DNA from: Candidatus Neomicrothrix sp. UBA814
GTDB lineage: Bacteria > Actinomycetota > Acidimicrobiia > Acidimicrobiales > Poriferisodalaceae
Direction of reading: 5' to 3'
Assembly: GCA_002296525.1 (NCBI GenBank)
Contig: DBIA01000021.1
Location: 124,001 to 188,000, forward strand
Length of the DNA: 64,000 nucleotides
Shown piece by piece: positions 1 through 8,754 of the stretch (positions within the stretch are counted from its first letter, which is position 1; each line of letters opens with the position of its first letter). The position numbers were made by a program, and so were the translations under genes. Under the pieces are notes generated by a model. It had not been told where the DNA came from and searched no databases. It saw nothing but the letters and a program-made list of their open reading frames with translations.

Positions 1-224
1 TCTATGCCCGATGAAAGGTCAATTCCGGGGTTGACCGACAAGAAGTCATAGTCGGTAGGCACGTTAGAGGCTCGCAAGTTGTCTCCTGCTTGGTTCGCAA
101 GAAACCAGAGAGCCCCAAGGGTCAATAGAAGCGCCACGATCTGGACGACCCACTTGACCACCGTGACGTCCCGGTAAAGGGGAGGACGTTCATGATGAAT
201 TGACGGCGGCGAATTAATTGCCAC
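1..224 (-). CDS. Amino-acid ABC transporter permease, N-terminal part (cut by window edge)
   Basis: The 74 readable codons give a short hydrophilic N-terminus followed by one clear membrane helix (WVVQIVALLLTLGALWFL), then a periplasmic-type stretch ending at the window edge. This resembles the start of AapQ/BztB-type polar amino-acid permeases, which begin with one helix before the binding-protein-dependent transport domain. The GTG start at 224 has a GGAGAAGGA ribosome site just upstream. It lies directly downstream of a type-3 solute-binding lipoprotein gene on the same strand, which supports the assignment. The transport domain itself is outside the window, so the family call rests on this short part and on the neighbour. 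Confidence 0.7.
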   Translation of the reverse strand, partial: MAINSPPSIHHERPPLYRDVTVVKWVVQIVALLLTLGALWFLANQAGDNLRASNVPTDYDFLSVNPGIDLSSGI

Positions 225-289
225 GAGCGATTCCTTCTCCGATAAACGCGACAGCCTCGGATTAACGATTGCTTAGCCTAGAGGTAAGA

Positions 290-324
290 AAGGGGCTGAA
301 GGTCCATTTGACCTTCAGCCCCTT
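290..324 (-). terminator. 15-bp perfect hairpin between binding-protein and permease genes
   Basis: Arms 290-304 and 310-324 are perfect reverse complements with a 5-base loop. On the minus strand the stem is followed by a weakly T-rich tract, so it may act as a partial terminator or as an mRNA-stabilising 3' structure for the upstream binding-protein message. Such a structure lets a binding protein be made in excess over its permease. Confidence 0.7.
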
Positions 325-375
325 CGAGATCCTGATTCAGTAGCCAAGGGCTACTTTCAGAACCAAATGGTTAAA

Positions 376-1494
376 TCAGCGCGCTGGTGGTGCGTAAACA
401 AGACCGCCGGCGGTCCAGGCAGCATTTGCTGACCCTTCTCGACTCAGCCCAACAGGGTTGAGGCTACGGCTATAGATCTCGTCGTAGTTTCCGACCTGCT
501 TGATCACCTGATAGAAGGCATCTGCTGGAAGGCCCATACCGCTCTGAAGTTCACCTTCGCCACCAAGAAGACGGATGGTTTCGGTGTCGCCACTGGCGAG
601 CATTTCATCAACGTTGCTTGAGGTCACGCCCTTCTCGTCGGCAATGATGGTCGCATATACAGCCCAGTTAACAGCGTCAGCGAAGGCTGAGTCATTTTGG
701 CCATATGTCGGGCCAAGCGGCTCCTTCGAGATAGGTGTTGCCGGGAAGATCACCCAGTTCTCACCGTCTGGTTGCTGCTTTGCCTTTCGGCCAACAAGAG
801 CTGAACCGTCGGTTGTGATGATGTCACAAGCGCCTGAGATGAAGTTGTTGGTGACAGTGTCGAAATCTTCGAAGGTTTGAAGCTCGATACTCACACCTGC
901 TTCGGAGGCAGCGTCAGCAATGTTCTTTTCAGTGGTGGTACCTGCACTTGTGCAGACAACCGAGCCACCGATATCGGCTACTTGAGAGGATCCAGAGAAT
1001 CCGTCGCTTGCGCGGCCCATTAGTTGCTGACCGTCATAGTAAGTCGTAGGTCCGAAGTCCATGCCGACTTCAGAGTCGCGGCTTTGGGTCCAGGTGGTGT
1101 TACGCATCAAAAGGTCAACGTCACCGGTCTGAACTGCAGTAAAGCGCTCGGCTGCTGTCAAGGAAACAAAGTTGACCTTGTTGGCATCCCCGAGAATGGC
1201 TGCTGCCACAACTCGGCAATAGTCGGCATCAAAGCCAGCCATGCTGCCATCAGCTTGAAGTTCTGAGAACGCTACGGCAGAACCCGACACACCGCAATTA
1301 ACGGTGCCACGGCTCTGGATCGTGTCCAGCAGGCTTTCGCCACTGGCAGCGAGCGTTACTTCAGTCTCCTCTGCTGCGTCTGATGAGCCGCTTGCGCTGC
1401 TGTCATCAGAAGAGTCGCTTCCGCCACAGGCCGAAGCGGCCAATGCGACAGCGAATAACGTGGCAAGCAGTCGCCACATAATGTTTTTCCGCAT
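376..1494 (-). CDS. Polar amino-acid ABC transporter substrate-binding lipoprotein (AapJ/BztA type)
   Basis: The 372-residue protein starts with a lipoprotein signal (basic MRKNIMWR, hydrophobic core, lipobox LAASAC) and a Ser/Asp-rich linker, so it should be anchored outside the membrane. The rest reads as a family-3 solute-binding domain: TVNCGVSGS, GFDADYCRVVAAAILGD, AERFTAVQTGDVDLLMRNTT and a FGPTTYYDGQQLM segment, typical of the larger AapJ/BztA-type general amino-acid binders. It should capture amino acids and hand them to the permease encoded downstream. The ATG at 1494 follows a GAGAGGGA ribosome site. Substrate range cannot be read from sequence. Confidence 0.9.
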   Translation of the reverse strand: MRKNIMWRLLATLFAVALAASACGGSDSSDDSSASGSSDAAEETEVTLAASGESLLDTIQSRGTVNCGVSGSAVAFSELQADGSMAGFDADYCRVVAAAILGDANKVNFVSLTAAERFTAVQTGDVDLLMRNTTWTQSRDSEVGMDFGPTTYYDGQQLMGRASDGFSGSSQVADIGGSVVCTSAGTTTEKNIADAASEAGVSIELQTFEDFDTVTNNFISGACDIITTDGSALVGRKAKQQPDGENWVIFPATPISKEPLGPTYGQNDSAFADAVNWAVYATIIADEKGVTSSNVDEMLASGDTETIRLLGGEGELQSGMGLPADAFYQVIKQVGNYDEIYSRSLNPVGLSREGSANAAWTAGGLVYAPPAR

Positions 1495-1596
1495 CTGTTT
1501 GAGTCCCTCTCTGTTGCGGTTGCCGGTCCCGCGACCAGCATTCTGCTCGGTTATGAGACTGAGAACGGTATACGGTCAACAGGGCAAACATTCACC

Positions 1597-1616
1597 TTGT
1601 GATCTTTTGTTCACAA
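1597..1616. promoter_or_regulatory. Inverted repeat TTGTGA-N8-TCACAA, possible operator
   Basis: Two perfect 6-base arms flank an 8-base T-rich spacer, about 100 bases upstream of the binding-protein start and about 87 bases before cysQ, in the divergent promoter region. It recalls Crp-type half sites (TGTGA/TCACA), but the usual spacer is 6, not 8. No regulator gene is adjacent. Confidence 0.3.
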
Positions 1617-1702
1617 TCTCGTTACCGAGCCGAAACCCTACCAACTAAACGCTCGTTAAACCACGCTGGAGTTGACTTTGTCTATTAGGAGCCCAAGAAA
1701 CC

Positions 1703-2464
1703 ATGGCTGATCCTCAAGATCACGCGATTAGTGCTCGCATCGCCACCGACGCAGGGAGGTTGTTGGTCGATATTCGAGAGCGTCTCTTCAACCAAGGAGC
1801 CGATAGTTGGACTGTTAAAGACACAGGCGACTTAGAAGCTCACCGCTTCATTATGGAGGAACTCAAAAAAGAATTCCCAGAGGATGGGGTGCTCTCTGAG
1901 GAAGGCCGAGATGATCTCGCCCGACTAGATAAGGAGCGAGTGTGGATCGTCGACCCGTTAGATGGAACTCGCGAGTTCGGTGAGCCTGGCCGGTCTGACT
2001 GGGCAGTACATGTCGCGTTAACTGAAAACGGCGTCCCAACGGCCGGAGCCGTTGCTCTTCCTGCTATCGAGAGGACTTTGTCTACTGACCCTGCGCCGCA
2101 ACTGCCTGCGCCCCATGGTGGACGACCAAAGATGGTGGTTAGTCGTTCCAGAGCGCCCGCCGCAGCGATGATTGTTGCCGAAGCATTAGATGCCGAACTA
2201 TTTGCTTTAGGGTCCGCCGGCGCCAAAGCAATGGCGGTCGTGCTCGGACACGCCGATATCTATGCTCACAGCGGGGGTCAGTATGAGTGGGATAATTGTG
2301 CTCCAGCTGCGGTAGCCCTTGCTGCTGGCCTGCATGCCAGCCGATGCGACGGATCTCCTCTCGATTACAACTATGAGGACCCCTGGCTTCCAGACTTGCT
2401 GATCTGTCGACAAGAATTTAAAGATGAAGCAGTCGCTGCGCTTAGACGCGCTATCGATGGATAA
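1703..2464 (+). CDS. cysQ: 3'(2'),5'-bisphosphate nucleotidase, inositol monophosphatase family
   Basis: This 253-residue protein carries the family metal site: an EE pair in DGVLSEEGRDDLARL, the WIVDPLDGTREF motif (DPLDGT with REF as in CysQ rather than classical inositol phosphatases) and a late WDNCAPAAVALAAGL motif supplying the last metal-binding Asp. By family knowledge CysQ removes the 3'-phosphate of PAP formed during sulfate assimilation; some members also act on inositol-1-phosphate, which would matter for mycothiol precursors. It resembles the mycobacterial enzyme as I recall it. AGGAG lies upstream of the ATG. A crotonase gene follows after 9 bases, suggesting cotranscription. Confidence 0.85.
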   Translation: MADPQDHAISARIATDAGRLLVDIRERLFNQGADSWTVKDTGDLEAHRFIMEELKKEFPEDGVLSEEGRDDLARLDKERVWIVDPLDGTREFGEPGRSDWAVHVALTENGVPTAGAVALPAIERTLSTDPAPQLPAPHGGRPKMVVSRSRAPAAAMIVAEALDAELFALGSAGAKAMAVVLGHADIYAHSGGQYEWDNCAPAAVALAAGLHASRCDGSPLDYNYEDPWLPDLLICRQEFKDEAVAALRRAIDG

Positions 2465-2473
2465 GGAAAGACG

Positions 2474-3289
2474 ATGGAACTCAAGACGACAAAGTTCGAA
2501 ATAGACGGATCAATAGCAATACTTACGCTGTCTCGGCCGCAGCGACGGAACGCATGGACCGGGAGAATGCACACTGAAGTCCGCCACCTTCTCGACCAGG
2601 CCGACCGGAACCCTGATATTCGGACAGTCATCATCACCGGCGCAGGCGATGACTTTTGTGTTGGGGCGGATAGTCAAGCACTAGAGGGTCATCTCGAGAA
2701 AGGCGGCTATGACTCAGGGACTGGTGCGGACCTAGCCATGCCCGGCTATGGAGTCGCTAATGAGTTCGACCAAAACTTCGCTTTCATGTTCGGCCTCAAC
2801 GTCACAACCATAGCGGCGGTCAATGGGGCGGCCGCCGGTGCTGGTTTCGTTCTAGCTTGCTTTTGTGATCTTCGTTTCGCAGCTAAAGACGCCAAGCTAA
2901 CTACAGCTCATGGCCCCCTCGGTCTTCCAGCTGAGTTTGGTCTTTCCTGGTTGTTGCCCCGCCTTATAGGGCTGACTCGTGCAAACGACCTACTGTTATC
3001 TAGCAGAGTGCTAACTGCTGGCGAGACAGATGGGTGGGGTCTCTTCAACAAGGTTCTAGAGGCGGAACAGTTGCTACCTCATGTTTGGGATTACGCGACG
3101 GAAATCAATACTCGAGTTTCTCCGTCAGCACAGAGAATGACCAAACTTCAGGTGTACTTGGATCAACATAGAGACGTCGGCACTGCCGTCGCAGCCTCCG
3201 AGGAACTACTGGAGTCGGCTATGCGCGGCGCCGACTACCACGAGGGAGTTAAGGCGTTTACCGAGCGCAGAACTCCTAATTGGAGTTAA
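2474..3289 (+). CDS. Enoyl-CoA hydratase/isomerase (crotonase) family protein
   Basis: The 271-residue protein has the crotonase fold signatures: an oxyanion-hole strand IITGAGDDFCVGAD, a second one AVNGAAAGAGFVLACFCDLRFA, and an acidic-residue segment LPAEFGLSWLLPRLIG that aligns with the P-E-x-G catalytic region. The C-terminus ends in the usual AFTERRTPNW. It likely hydrates or isomerises an acyl-CoA in beta-oxidation. It starts 9 bases after cysQ with a GGAAAG ribosome site. A 41-base convergent gap separates it from the next gene. The exact substrate is unknown. Confidence 0.85.
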   Translation: MELKTTKFEIDGSIAILTLSRPQRRNAWTGRMHTEVRHLLDQADRNPDIRTVIITGAGDDFCVGADSQALEGHLEKGGYDSGTGADLAMPGYGVANEFDQNFAFMFGLNVTTIAAVNGAAAGAGFVLACFCDLRFAAKDAKLTTAHGPLGLPAEFGLSWLLPRLIGLTRANDLLLSSRVLTAGETDGWGLFNKVLEAEQLLPHVWDYATEINTRVSPSAQRMTKLQVYLDQHRDVGTAVAASEELLESAMRGADYHEGVKAFTERRTPNWS

Positions 3290-3330
3290 TGAGGGCACAT
3301 ACTCAAACCGATAGCGCCCTAAGAGTTCGC

Positions 3331-5082
3331 CTAAGTATCGAGAATTGTCACAACCCCGGTGTCACCATCGACTCGGACCAGGGCTCCATCGGGGATACGT
3401 TTCGTTGCGTCTGTCGCAGATACAACGCATGGAATACCTAATTCTCTACTGACAATGATTGCATGACTTAGTGCCGCTCCTACGTCCACGACTACACCCG
3501 CGGCAGGAACAAACAATGGAGTCCACGAGGGATCAGTTAACGGAGCTACGAGCACGTCCCCCGGCTCCAAAGCCGTCGGATCATGACTATCTAAGATGAC
3601 CCGGGCTCGCCCCTCTGACACCCCAGGACAGCCTGGGAGTCCTTGTATAGAGTCCCCCGATTGGACTTGTTCGACAACGACCGCGTCGCGTTCAGGCCAA
3701 GACGAGAGAGGTTCGGCATCACCAACGATCACAAAAGGTTCTTGCCGCGCCGCTGCTAGATCAAAAATCGCTTGACGCTCTTCAATTTTCTCACGCCATC
3801 CCTCGGGGTTATCGATAGCCGCATGCTGTTCAGAAAATCGCAACATCGCGAAGCTGTTGATCTCAGGAAAGACTCCGCGTTCAACCATGCGTTGACCTAA
3901 CACCCGGGCGGCCATGCGCCCTTCCTGAATGAATTTCACACAGTTTGTTTTGGTGCGTTCGCGACCAGGCATCAAAACGGAAGCTCCATGTGCGCCTGCT
4001 AAGAACTGGCCTTGAGCCTCCGGATCAGCTTCGAGCATCGCACCGATATCTGCTACCAGACGCTCGCGTTCAGCGGAGAGCTCAGCTTGGTGATCTCGAG
4101 GAGCCGCCGATGGAGGCGAAACGCGCATCCTGTCTATCGCCGCCAGCGCGAGGTCTGGATTCGTTTCCCAAGTAGGACATGAAAGCTCCCACTCGTTTGG
4201 GCCCCGCGAGCCATAGGACTTTAGGAATTCGTCGAACTGGGAAACGAAGTCTTGTATCTCTGGTTCTGCGCTATCTCTCAATCGCTGATTTATGTCGGTG
4301 ATACCAGCATCAAAAATGGAGTTGATGCTGCTCGAGTTAGCGGCGGCTCGACCTAGGTCCCACATCGCCATTGATGGGGCGGCAGATTCGACATCCCCAA
4401 GACCAGCCATAATCTTCATAGCGTCGGTGGGCCGGCCCACCGCCTCGCAAACAGCTGAAACTATGCCCATAGGAACTGTGGTGAGGAAGCTAATAAAGAT
4501 ATGTTGAGCAAAAAGTTCCCGAAATCCCTCGTTAAAGAAATCTTCTATCCAGTCAACAAGTTCATGGTCCCCCATAGTGTCGAAATCGGGTCGATTAGCG
4601 CGTAACGCGTTAACTCTTTGTTCTTGTTCAAGAACATCTGGGAGATCTGGCGTCGTGAGAGCCCAGAGGAACACTTGACCTATACGAGCCTCAGCTTCAG
4701 GGCTCGGGTCATCAGGGTGCTGTTCATACGCGGGGATACCGGGTTGCACACCAAAAAAAGCTTCGTCTATGTCTTGAGCGGACAAGCCCGGCGCTCGTTC
4801 ACCGAAAATGCGCATCAGCGAGGCGTTTAGATATGTGTAGCCACCGAATACTCCTAGGAACACAGGGTTATCGGGGTCAAACTCACTCTCTTCGAAAGCA
4901 CCAATTCTGATGTACGCATCTCGAAAACCCAACTCGCTCATCTGAAGCCCACTTTCGTTCTGAAAAGCGAAATCGAAAGTGGCTAACGCAACTGGGTCTG
5001 GAAACACTTCTCCGACATTCGCGCGTGTCCAAATCGGGTAGCGGTCCGAAGTCTTAGTTCCGACAAAATATTCCTCAGACAT
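3331..5082 (-). CDS. PEP-utilising-enzyme-type protein with C-terminal phosphohistidine swivel domain
   Basis: The last ~90 of 583 residues form a swivel domain: GDVLVAPLTDPSWTPLF, then GAALSHAIIVSRELGIPCVV with the phosphoacceptor His in SH, and a GALVRVDGDTGVVTI end. The middle (YGSRGPNEWELSCPTW and flanks) resembles the substrate-binding middle region of rifampicin phosphotransferases. No ATP-grasp domain is present, so it cannot phosphorylate its own His by the usual route and would need a partner kinase not in this window. The ATG at 5082 was chosen because GAGGAGG lies 7 bases upstream; the frame is open 50 codons further but without such a site. Function not known. Confidence 0.75.
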   Translation of the reverse strand: MSEEYFVGTKTSDRYPIWTRANVGEVFPDPVALATFDFAFQNESGLQMSELGFRDAYIRIGAFEESEFDPDNPVFLGVFGGYTYLNASLMRIFGERAPGLSAQDIDEAFFGVQPGIPAYEQHPDDPSPEAEARIGQVFLWALTTPDLPDVLEQEQRVNALRANRPDFDTMGDHELVDWIEDFFNEGFRELFAQHIFISFLTTVPMGIVSAVCEAVGRPTDAMKIMAGLGDVESAAPSMAMWDLGRAAANSSSINSIFDAGITDINQRLRDSAEPEIQDFVSQFDEFLKSYGSRGPNEWELSCPTWETNPDLALAAIDRMRVSPPSAAPRDHQAELSAERERLVADIGAMLEADPEAQGQFLAGAHGASVLMPGRERTKTNCVKFIQEGRMAARVLGQRMVERGVFPEINSFAMLRFSEQHAAIDNPEGWREKIEERQAIFDLAAARQEPFVIVGDAEPLSSWPERDAVVVEQVQSGDSIQGLPGCPGVSEGRARVILDSHDPTALEPGDVLVAPLTDPSWTPLFVPAAGVVVDVGAALSHAIIVSRELGIPCVVSATDATKRIPDGALVRVDGDTGVVTILDT

Positions 5083-5333
5083 TTGGTGCTCCTCCTCTAT
5101 GAGCGACCTAACAACTAGACCGATGGGCCGGGTGACTGCCTCCCCCTCTTGGCAGCCACCCGGCCAGATCTCGATCTTTCTTCCTAAGCCCCCCAGCGTT
5201 GGTGAAAATCTTCGATTTGCGTCAGATCGCAAATCACGACTGCGGGCACTATAGGCATCGATACCCCTGTTTATGCAAACGATCGTTAAGTAATGCTCCC
5301 TGACGTGTCTTTTAGGTCACTGCGAACTTCGGT

Positions 5334-6650
5334 GTGAGATACCTTCTAGCCGTGGTTTCGGATGACGGCGACACTTTTGATTGGACCGAGGCATGGCCTC
5401 ATCTAGTCACCTCCCCTGAAGCGGCGGCACAAACAGTTCAAGACGGGGATCTCGTCGGTACTAGCTTGCCTGAGCCAACTGCTTTTCTGAATGCTCTCGC
5501 GGATCGCAAGAATCTCAACAATGTTGCGGTTTTTGTTCCTGCACCTCGACGCGGCGGGGCTGCCGTTGCAATGAATCCAAACATAGAGTTGCGCGCTCCG
5601 TTCTTGACTCAAATCTTGCGGGAAGCAGGAGCCGAAGCAGAGCTAGTTCCGGTAAGGCTTGAAGATTGGGGCAGATTCAGTATTCGAAATCCACCTCGAA
5701 TCGCTTGCGTTCAGGTAGGCACGCCATTGCCCGATGGAACAGTTCCGCCGGGGTCGGCTATGGCAGGCAATGATGCGTTGGTTCGTCGTGCCCGAAGGCC
5801 AGGTGATCTTGTGTTCGGGTTAGTAAACCCGGTGGTCCCTTATATCCACGGAGATGCCTTCCACGTAAATGACTTCGATGGTCTGATTCATGTTCCCCTT
5901 AAAGGTTCAATGCCAATTTTTGACCAGCGAACGCCTCCATCGAATCTCGACCCGTTCGTTGATGCGCTTGACGAACTCATTCCCGATGGAGCGACCGTCC
6001 AATCAGGAGTCGGCGGCCTAACCGAGGTCGCCTTGGCTCGTTTAACTCACAAACAGGACCTCGGAATCCATACCGAGGTCATGTGCCAAGGGCTTATGGA
6101 GCTCATGAAGTCAGGCGCCGCAACTAACCGACTGAAATCAGTCTTTCCTGACAAAACGATTTTCACTATCGCTTTGCCGGAAACATTTGACTTTCTCGAC
6201 AACAACCCCGACTGTCAGATCGTGCCGGCGCACATTGCGCTGAATCACAAGACAATTTCAGATAACCGCGATATGCGATGCGTGAATGGGGCTCTGGAAA
6301 TTGATCTTTGGGGTCAGGTGAATTCGGAAATGATCGGTGGCGTGCAGCACAGCGGTGTTGGTGGCGCGCTCGACTTCTTGCGTGGGTGCCAAATGTCAGA
6401 CTCAGCGATGTCAATTCATTTGATGCCAGCGACCGCTCAGAAAGGCACTGCATCGCGAATTGTGCCTCAAATCAATATGAACGCTGTCACGGCTACTCGT
6501 TACGACGTCGATGTAGTGGTTACAGAGTTCGGTATCGCTCGGTTGAAAGACGTTTCAGTCCGCCAGAAAGCGGACAGTTTGATCTCTATTGCGCATCCCG
6601 AACATCGTGAAGAGCTCAGAGACGCTGCTCGCAAAATGGGTATCTGCTAA
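5334..6650 (+). CDS. Acetyl-CoA hydrolase/transferase family CoA-transferase
   Basis: The 438-residue protein matches the Cat1/4-hydroxybutyrate CoA-transferase family in length and order. The C-terminal half has DLGIHTEVMCQGLMEL, a GIHTE segment that probably supplies the glutamyl-CoA nucleophile, VNGALEIDLWGQVNSE, GGVQHSGVGGALDFLRG and VVVTEFGIARLKDVSVR. It should move CoA between short acyl groups. Start is a GTG without a clear ribosome site; GTG at 5352 is an alternative. It faces yaaA tail to tail with 3 bases between stops. No partner subunit is needed in this single-chain family. Confidence 0.8.
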   Translation: MRYLLAVVSDDGDTFDWTEAWPHLVTSPEAAAQTVQDGDLVGTSLPEPTAFLNALADRKNLNNVAVFVPAPRRGGAAVAMNPNIELRAPFLTQILREAGAEAELVPVRLEDWGRFSIRNPPRIACVQVGTPLPDGTVPPGSAMAGNDALVRRARRPGDLVFGLVNPVVPYIHGDAFHVNDFDGLIHVPLKGSMPIFDQRTPPSNLDPFVDALDELIPDGATVQSGVGGLTEVALARLTHKQDLGIHTEVMCQGLMELMKSGAATNRLKSVFPDKTIFTIALPETFDFLDNNPDCQIVPAHIALNHKTISDNRDMRCVNGALEIDLWGQVNSEMIGGVQHSGVGGALDFLRGCQMSDSAMSIHLMPATAQKGTASRIVPQINMNAVTATRYDVDVVVTEFGIARLKDVSVRQKADSLISIAHPEHREELRDAARKMGIC

Positions 6651-6653
6651 ATG

Positions 6654-7436
6654 TCAGCCGCGCGACTTTTCGGGTCGTACAAATGTGGGTTCGTCCGGGG
6701 TGCTTCGATCGGGCGAGTAGGCATAGCCCATTTCAGTGAAGTCATTGATCGAACGTGCACTATTTATGCGGTTAAGTATGAGCCATGATGCCATCGCTCC
6801 GCGGGCCTGCTTCGCGTAAAAGCTGACTATTTTGAACTGACCATTCTTCTCATCTAAAAATCGCGGGCTGACAACTCGGGCCTTCAGTACATCTTCATTT
6901 ACGGCAGAGAAATATTCTTTAGAAGCCAAGTTCACCACCACTCGTGAACGATGCCCATCTAAGTCAGCGGAGAGGGATTCGCTTATTTGGTCGCCCCAGA
7001 ACTCATAGAGGGTCTCACCCCGCGATGTAACTAGGTTCGTGCCCATCTCAAGTCGGTAAGGCTGAATAAGGTCAAGGGGTTTCAGGACTCCATGAAGTCC
7101 TGACAATATGCGCAGATCCTTTTGGGCTCTAGTGAAGTCACGTTCGCTATAACGGCTGACGTCCATGCCTACATAGACGTCACCTTTGAAGGCCAACAAC
7201 GCCGGACGAGCATTCTCGGTGGTGAATTTTTCTTCCCAGTCTTGGAAACGCTCCGCGTTAAGGTCAGCTAGGGCAGGTGACAATTGCATCAGGTGTGCCA
7301 ACTCGGCGGGAGATTTCTTCACAAGCTCACTGACGAGGACGGCAGAATCTTTAATTAGCGCCGGCATCGAATGTTTTGTTGTTAACAAGTCCGAATCGAA
7401 GTCGAGCGTTTTTGCGGGTGACAGGACAATCAGCAC
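6654..7436 (-). CDS. yaaA: YaaA family peroxide-stress protein
   Basis: The N-terminus VLIVLSPAKTLDFDS is diagnostic for YaaA (DUF328), followed by family segments AFKGDVYVGMD, ILSGLHGVLKPLD, PYRLEMGT and the late FYAKQARGAMASWLI. In E. coli YaaA binds DNA and lowers free iron during hydrogen peroxide stress. The GTG at 7436 is preferred (260 residues): GGAGG sits 8 bases before it and the protein then starts exactly where E. coli YaaA does; an upstream in-frame GTG at 7451 would remove that ribosome site. Convergent with the CoA-transferase. The divergent gap to 7700 holds only a weak 5-bp hairpin. Confidence 0.9.
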   Translation of the reverse strand: MLIVLSPAKTLDFDSDLLTTKHSMPALIKDSAVLVSELVKKSPAELAHLMQLSPALADLNAERFQDWEEKFTTENARPALLAFKGDVYVGMDVSRYSERDFTRAQKDLRILSGLHGVLKPLDLIQPYRLEMGTNLVTSRGETLYEFWGDQISESLSADLDGHRSRVVVNLASKEYFSAVNEDVLKARVVSPRFLDEKNGQFKIVSFYAKQARGAMASWLILNRINSARSINDFTEMGYAYSPDRSTPDEPTFVRPEKSRG

Positions 7437-7699
7437 AATGAGTTCCTCCACTTTGAAGTCTAGAGACTGAGAGGGGCCAACTCAGGATCTATCTGAAATA
7501 GCCATATTTGTGACGATGCCCAATAGCCAATTTCGCTTCTTCCTAACTGCGATTGCAGCTGATCTGAAAGATCTTTTTCTGTCAAGAGGGCCTAATAGTT
7601 ACCGCTCAAAGTCCGTATCGTAAGGACTCAGAACCCTGACACCGGCTAGCGTGCTGGCCGTGATCAATAACTCCGACCCAGCGCACTAAGCGGGAACAT

Positions 7700-8698
7700 A
7701 TGGCGACCACTATCAAGCATTATCAAGATCTCGGGGACTTTGACTATGGCACTAGCGATCAGGTCTCACCGCTTATCCGCCGAGTCATATGCAAAAACCC
7801 CACACCGTTCACATACAAGGGAACGGGCACCTATTTAGTCGGGCAAGGCGATGTTGCAGTCATCGACCCCGGGCCTCCTTTGGAAAGTCATCTCGATGAC
7901 ATTCTCAGTGCTTTAGAACCAGGCGAGGTTGTCACCCATGCCTTTATCACCCATACCCACAGCGATCATTCACCTTTAACTAGGCAGCTGAAAGAAAGGA
8001 CGGGAGCGATCTCTTATGGATTCGGTCCACATGGGGCGGTCCGGGAGGATGACCCAGATGACCGAGTCGACTTTTCTGCATACATCTCGGAACAAGAGCA
8101 AGAGCAGTACAGAAAAGAGTACGACGAATTACCCGAAGAGTTAAAGAAGGAAGGCGCAGACACCGAGTTCTCACCTGACGTATTCCTTCGCGACGGCGAC
8201 ATTGTTTCCGGTTCCAATTGGACAATCAGATCCATTCACACCCCTGGTCACTGTTCGAACCATCTTTGCTTCGAACTAGTCGAAGAAGCCTGCTTATTTT
8301 CTGGCGATCACGTGATGGGGTGGGCAACCAGCGTCGTCGGACCCCCCGACGGCTCAATGAAGGACTACATGGTCTCTCTGAGGAAACTCCTCAGCTTCAA
8401 TCACGAGCAGTATTGGCCGACCCACGGTCCAGCAATTCCCGATCCCATTGAATACGTTCAAAGCTTCATCAGCCACAGAGAAGAACGCGAAGATCAAATT
8501 CTTGAGTACCTGAAGCACGGACCTCGAAAGATCGCCGACTTTGTGCCGGAGATGTACGAAAAATATGACAAAAGGCTCTGGTATCCAGCAGCAGGGTCAG
8601 TTCACGCCCATTTGTTGCACATGGTCGAGACCGGTCGGGCGGAGGTCACCGACGACCACAGGGAGCCAAAATTAACCGCCACATACCAGCTCCTTTGA
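7700..8698 (+). CDS. Metallo-beta-lactamase-fold hydrolase with C-terminal winged helix (LACTB2 type)
   Basis: In 332 residues the zinc ligands are visible: HTHSDH (HxHxDH) near residue 90, HTPGHCSNHLCF near 175, the bridging Asp in LFSGDHVMGW, and the last His in WPTHGPAIPD. The C-terminal ~70 residues (QILEYLKHGPRKIADF, VHAHLLHMVETGRAEV) form the winged helix found in LACTB2-like proteins. Human LACTB2 is a ribonuclease, but bacterial relatives are mostly uncharacterised thioester or ester hydrolases, so substrate is open. ATG follows a short GGGA. An acidic Glu-rich insert near residues 125-145 lies between metal motifs. Confidence 0.8.
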   Translation: MATTIKHYQDLGDFDYGTSDQVSPLIRRVICKNPTPFTYKGTGTYLVGQGDVAVIDPGPPLESHLDDILSALEPGEVVTHAFITHTHSDHSPLTRQLKERTGAISYGFGPHGAVREDDPDDRVDFSAYISEQEQEQYRKEYDELPEELKKEGADTEFSPDVFLRDGDIVSGSNWTIRSIHTPGHCSNHLCFELVEEACLFSGDHVMGWATSVVGPPDGSMKDYMVSLRKLLSFNHEQYWPTHGPAIPDPIEYVQSFISHREEREDQILEYLKHGPRKIADFVPEMYEKYDKRLWYPAAGSVHAHLLHMVETGRAEVTDDHREPKLTATYQLL

Positions 8699-8754
8699 CT
8701 GAGAATCCACATATCCGCGCTTCTGACTCCCCCCGTGGGTAATTTTTCCACTCG

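Noticed and set aside
5083..5232. Upstream extension of the swivel-domain protein
   Set aside because: The ATG at 5082 has a strong GAGGAGG site and the extension has no recognisable content.
7561..7578. GATCT-GAA-AGATC followed by five T
   Set aside because: Stem of only 5 A/T-rich pairs and no upstream plus-strand transcript to end.
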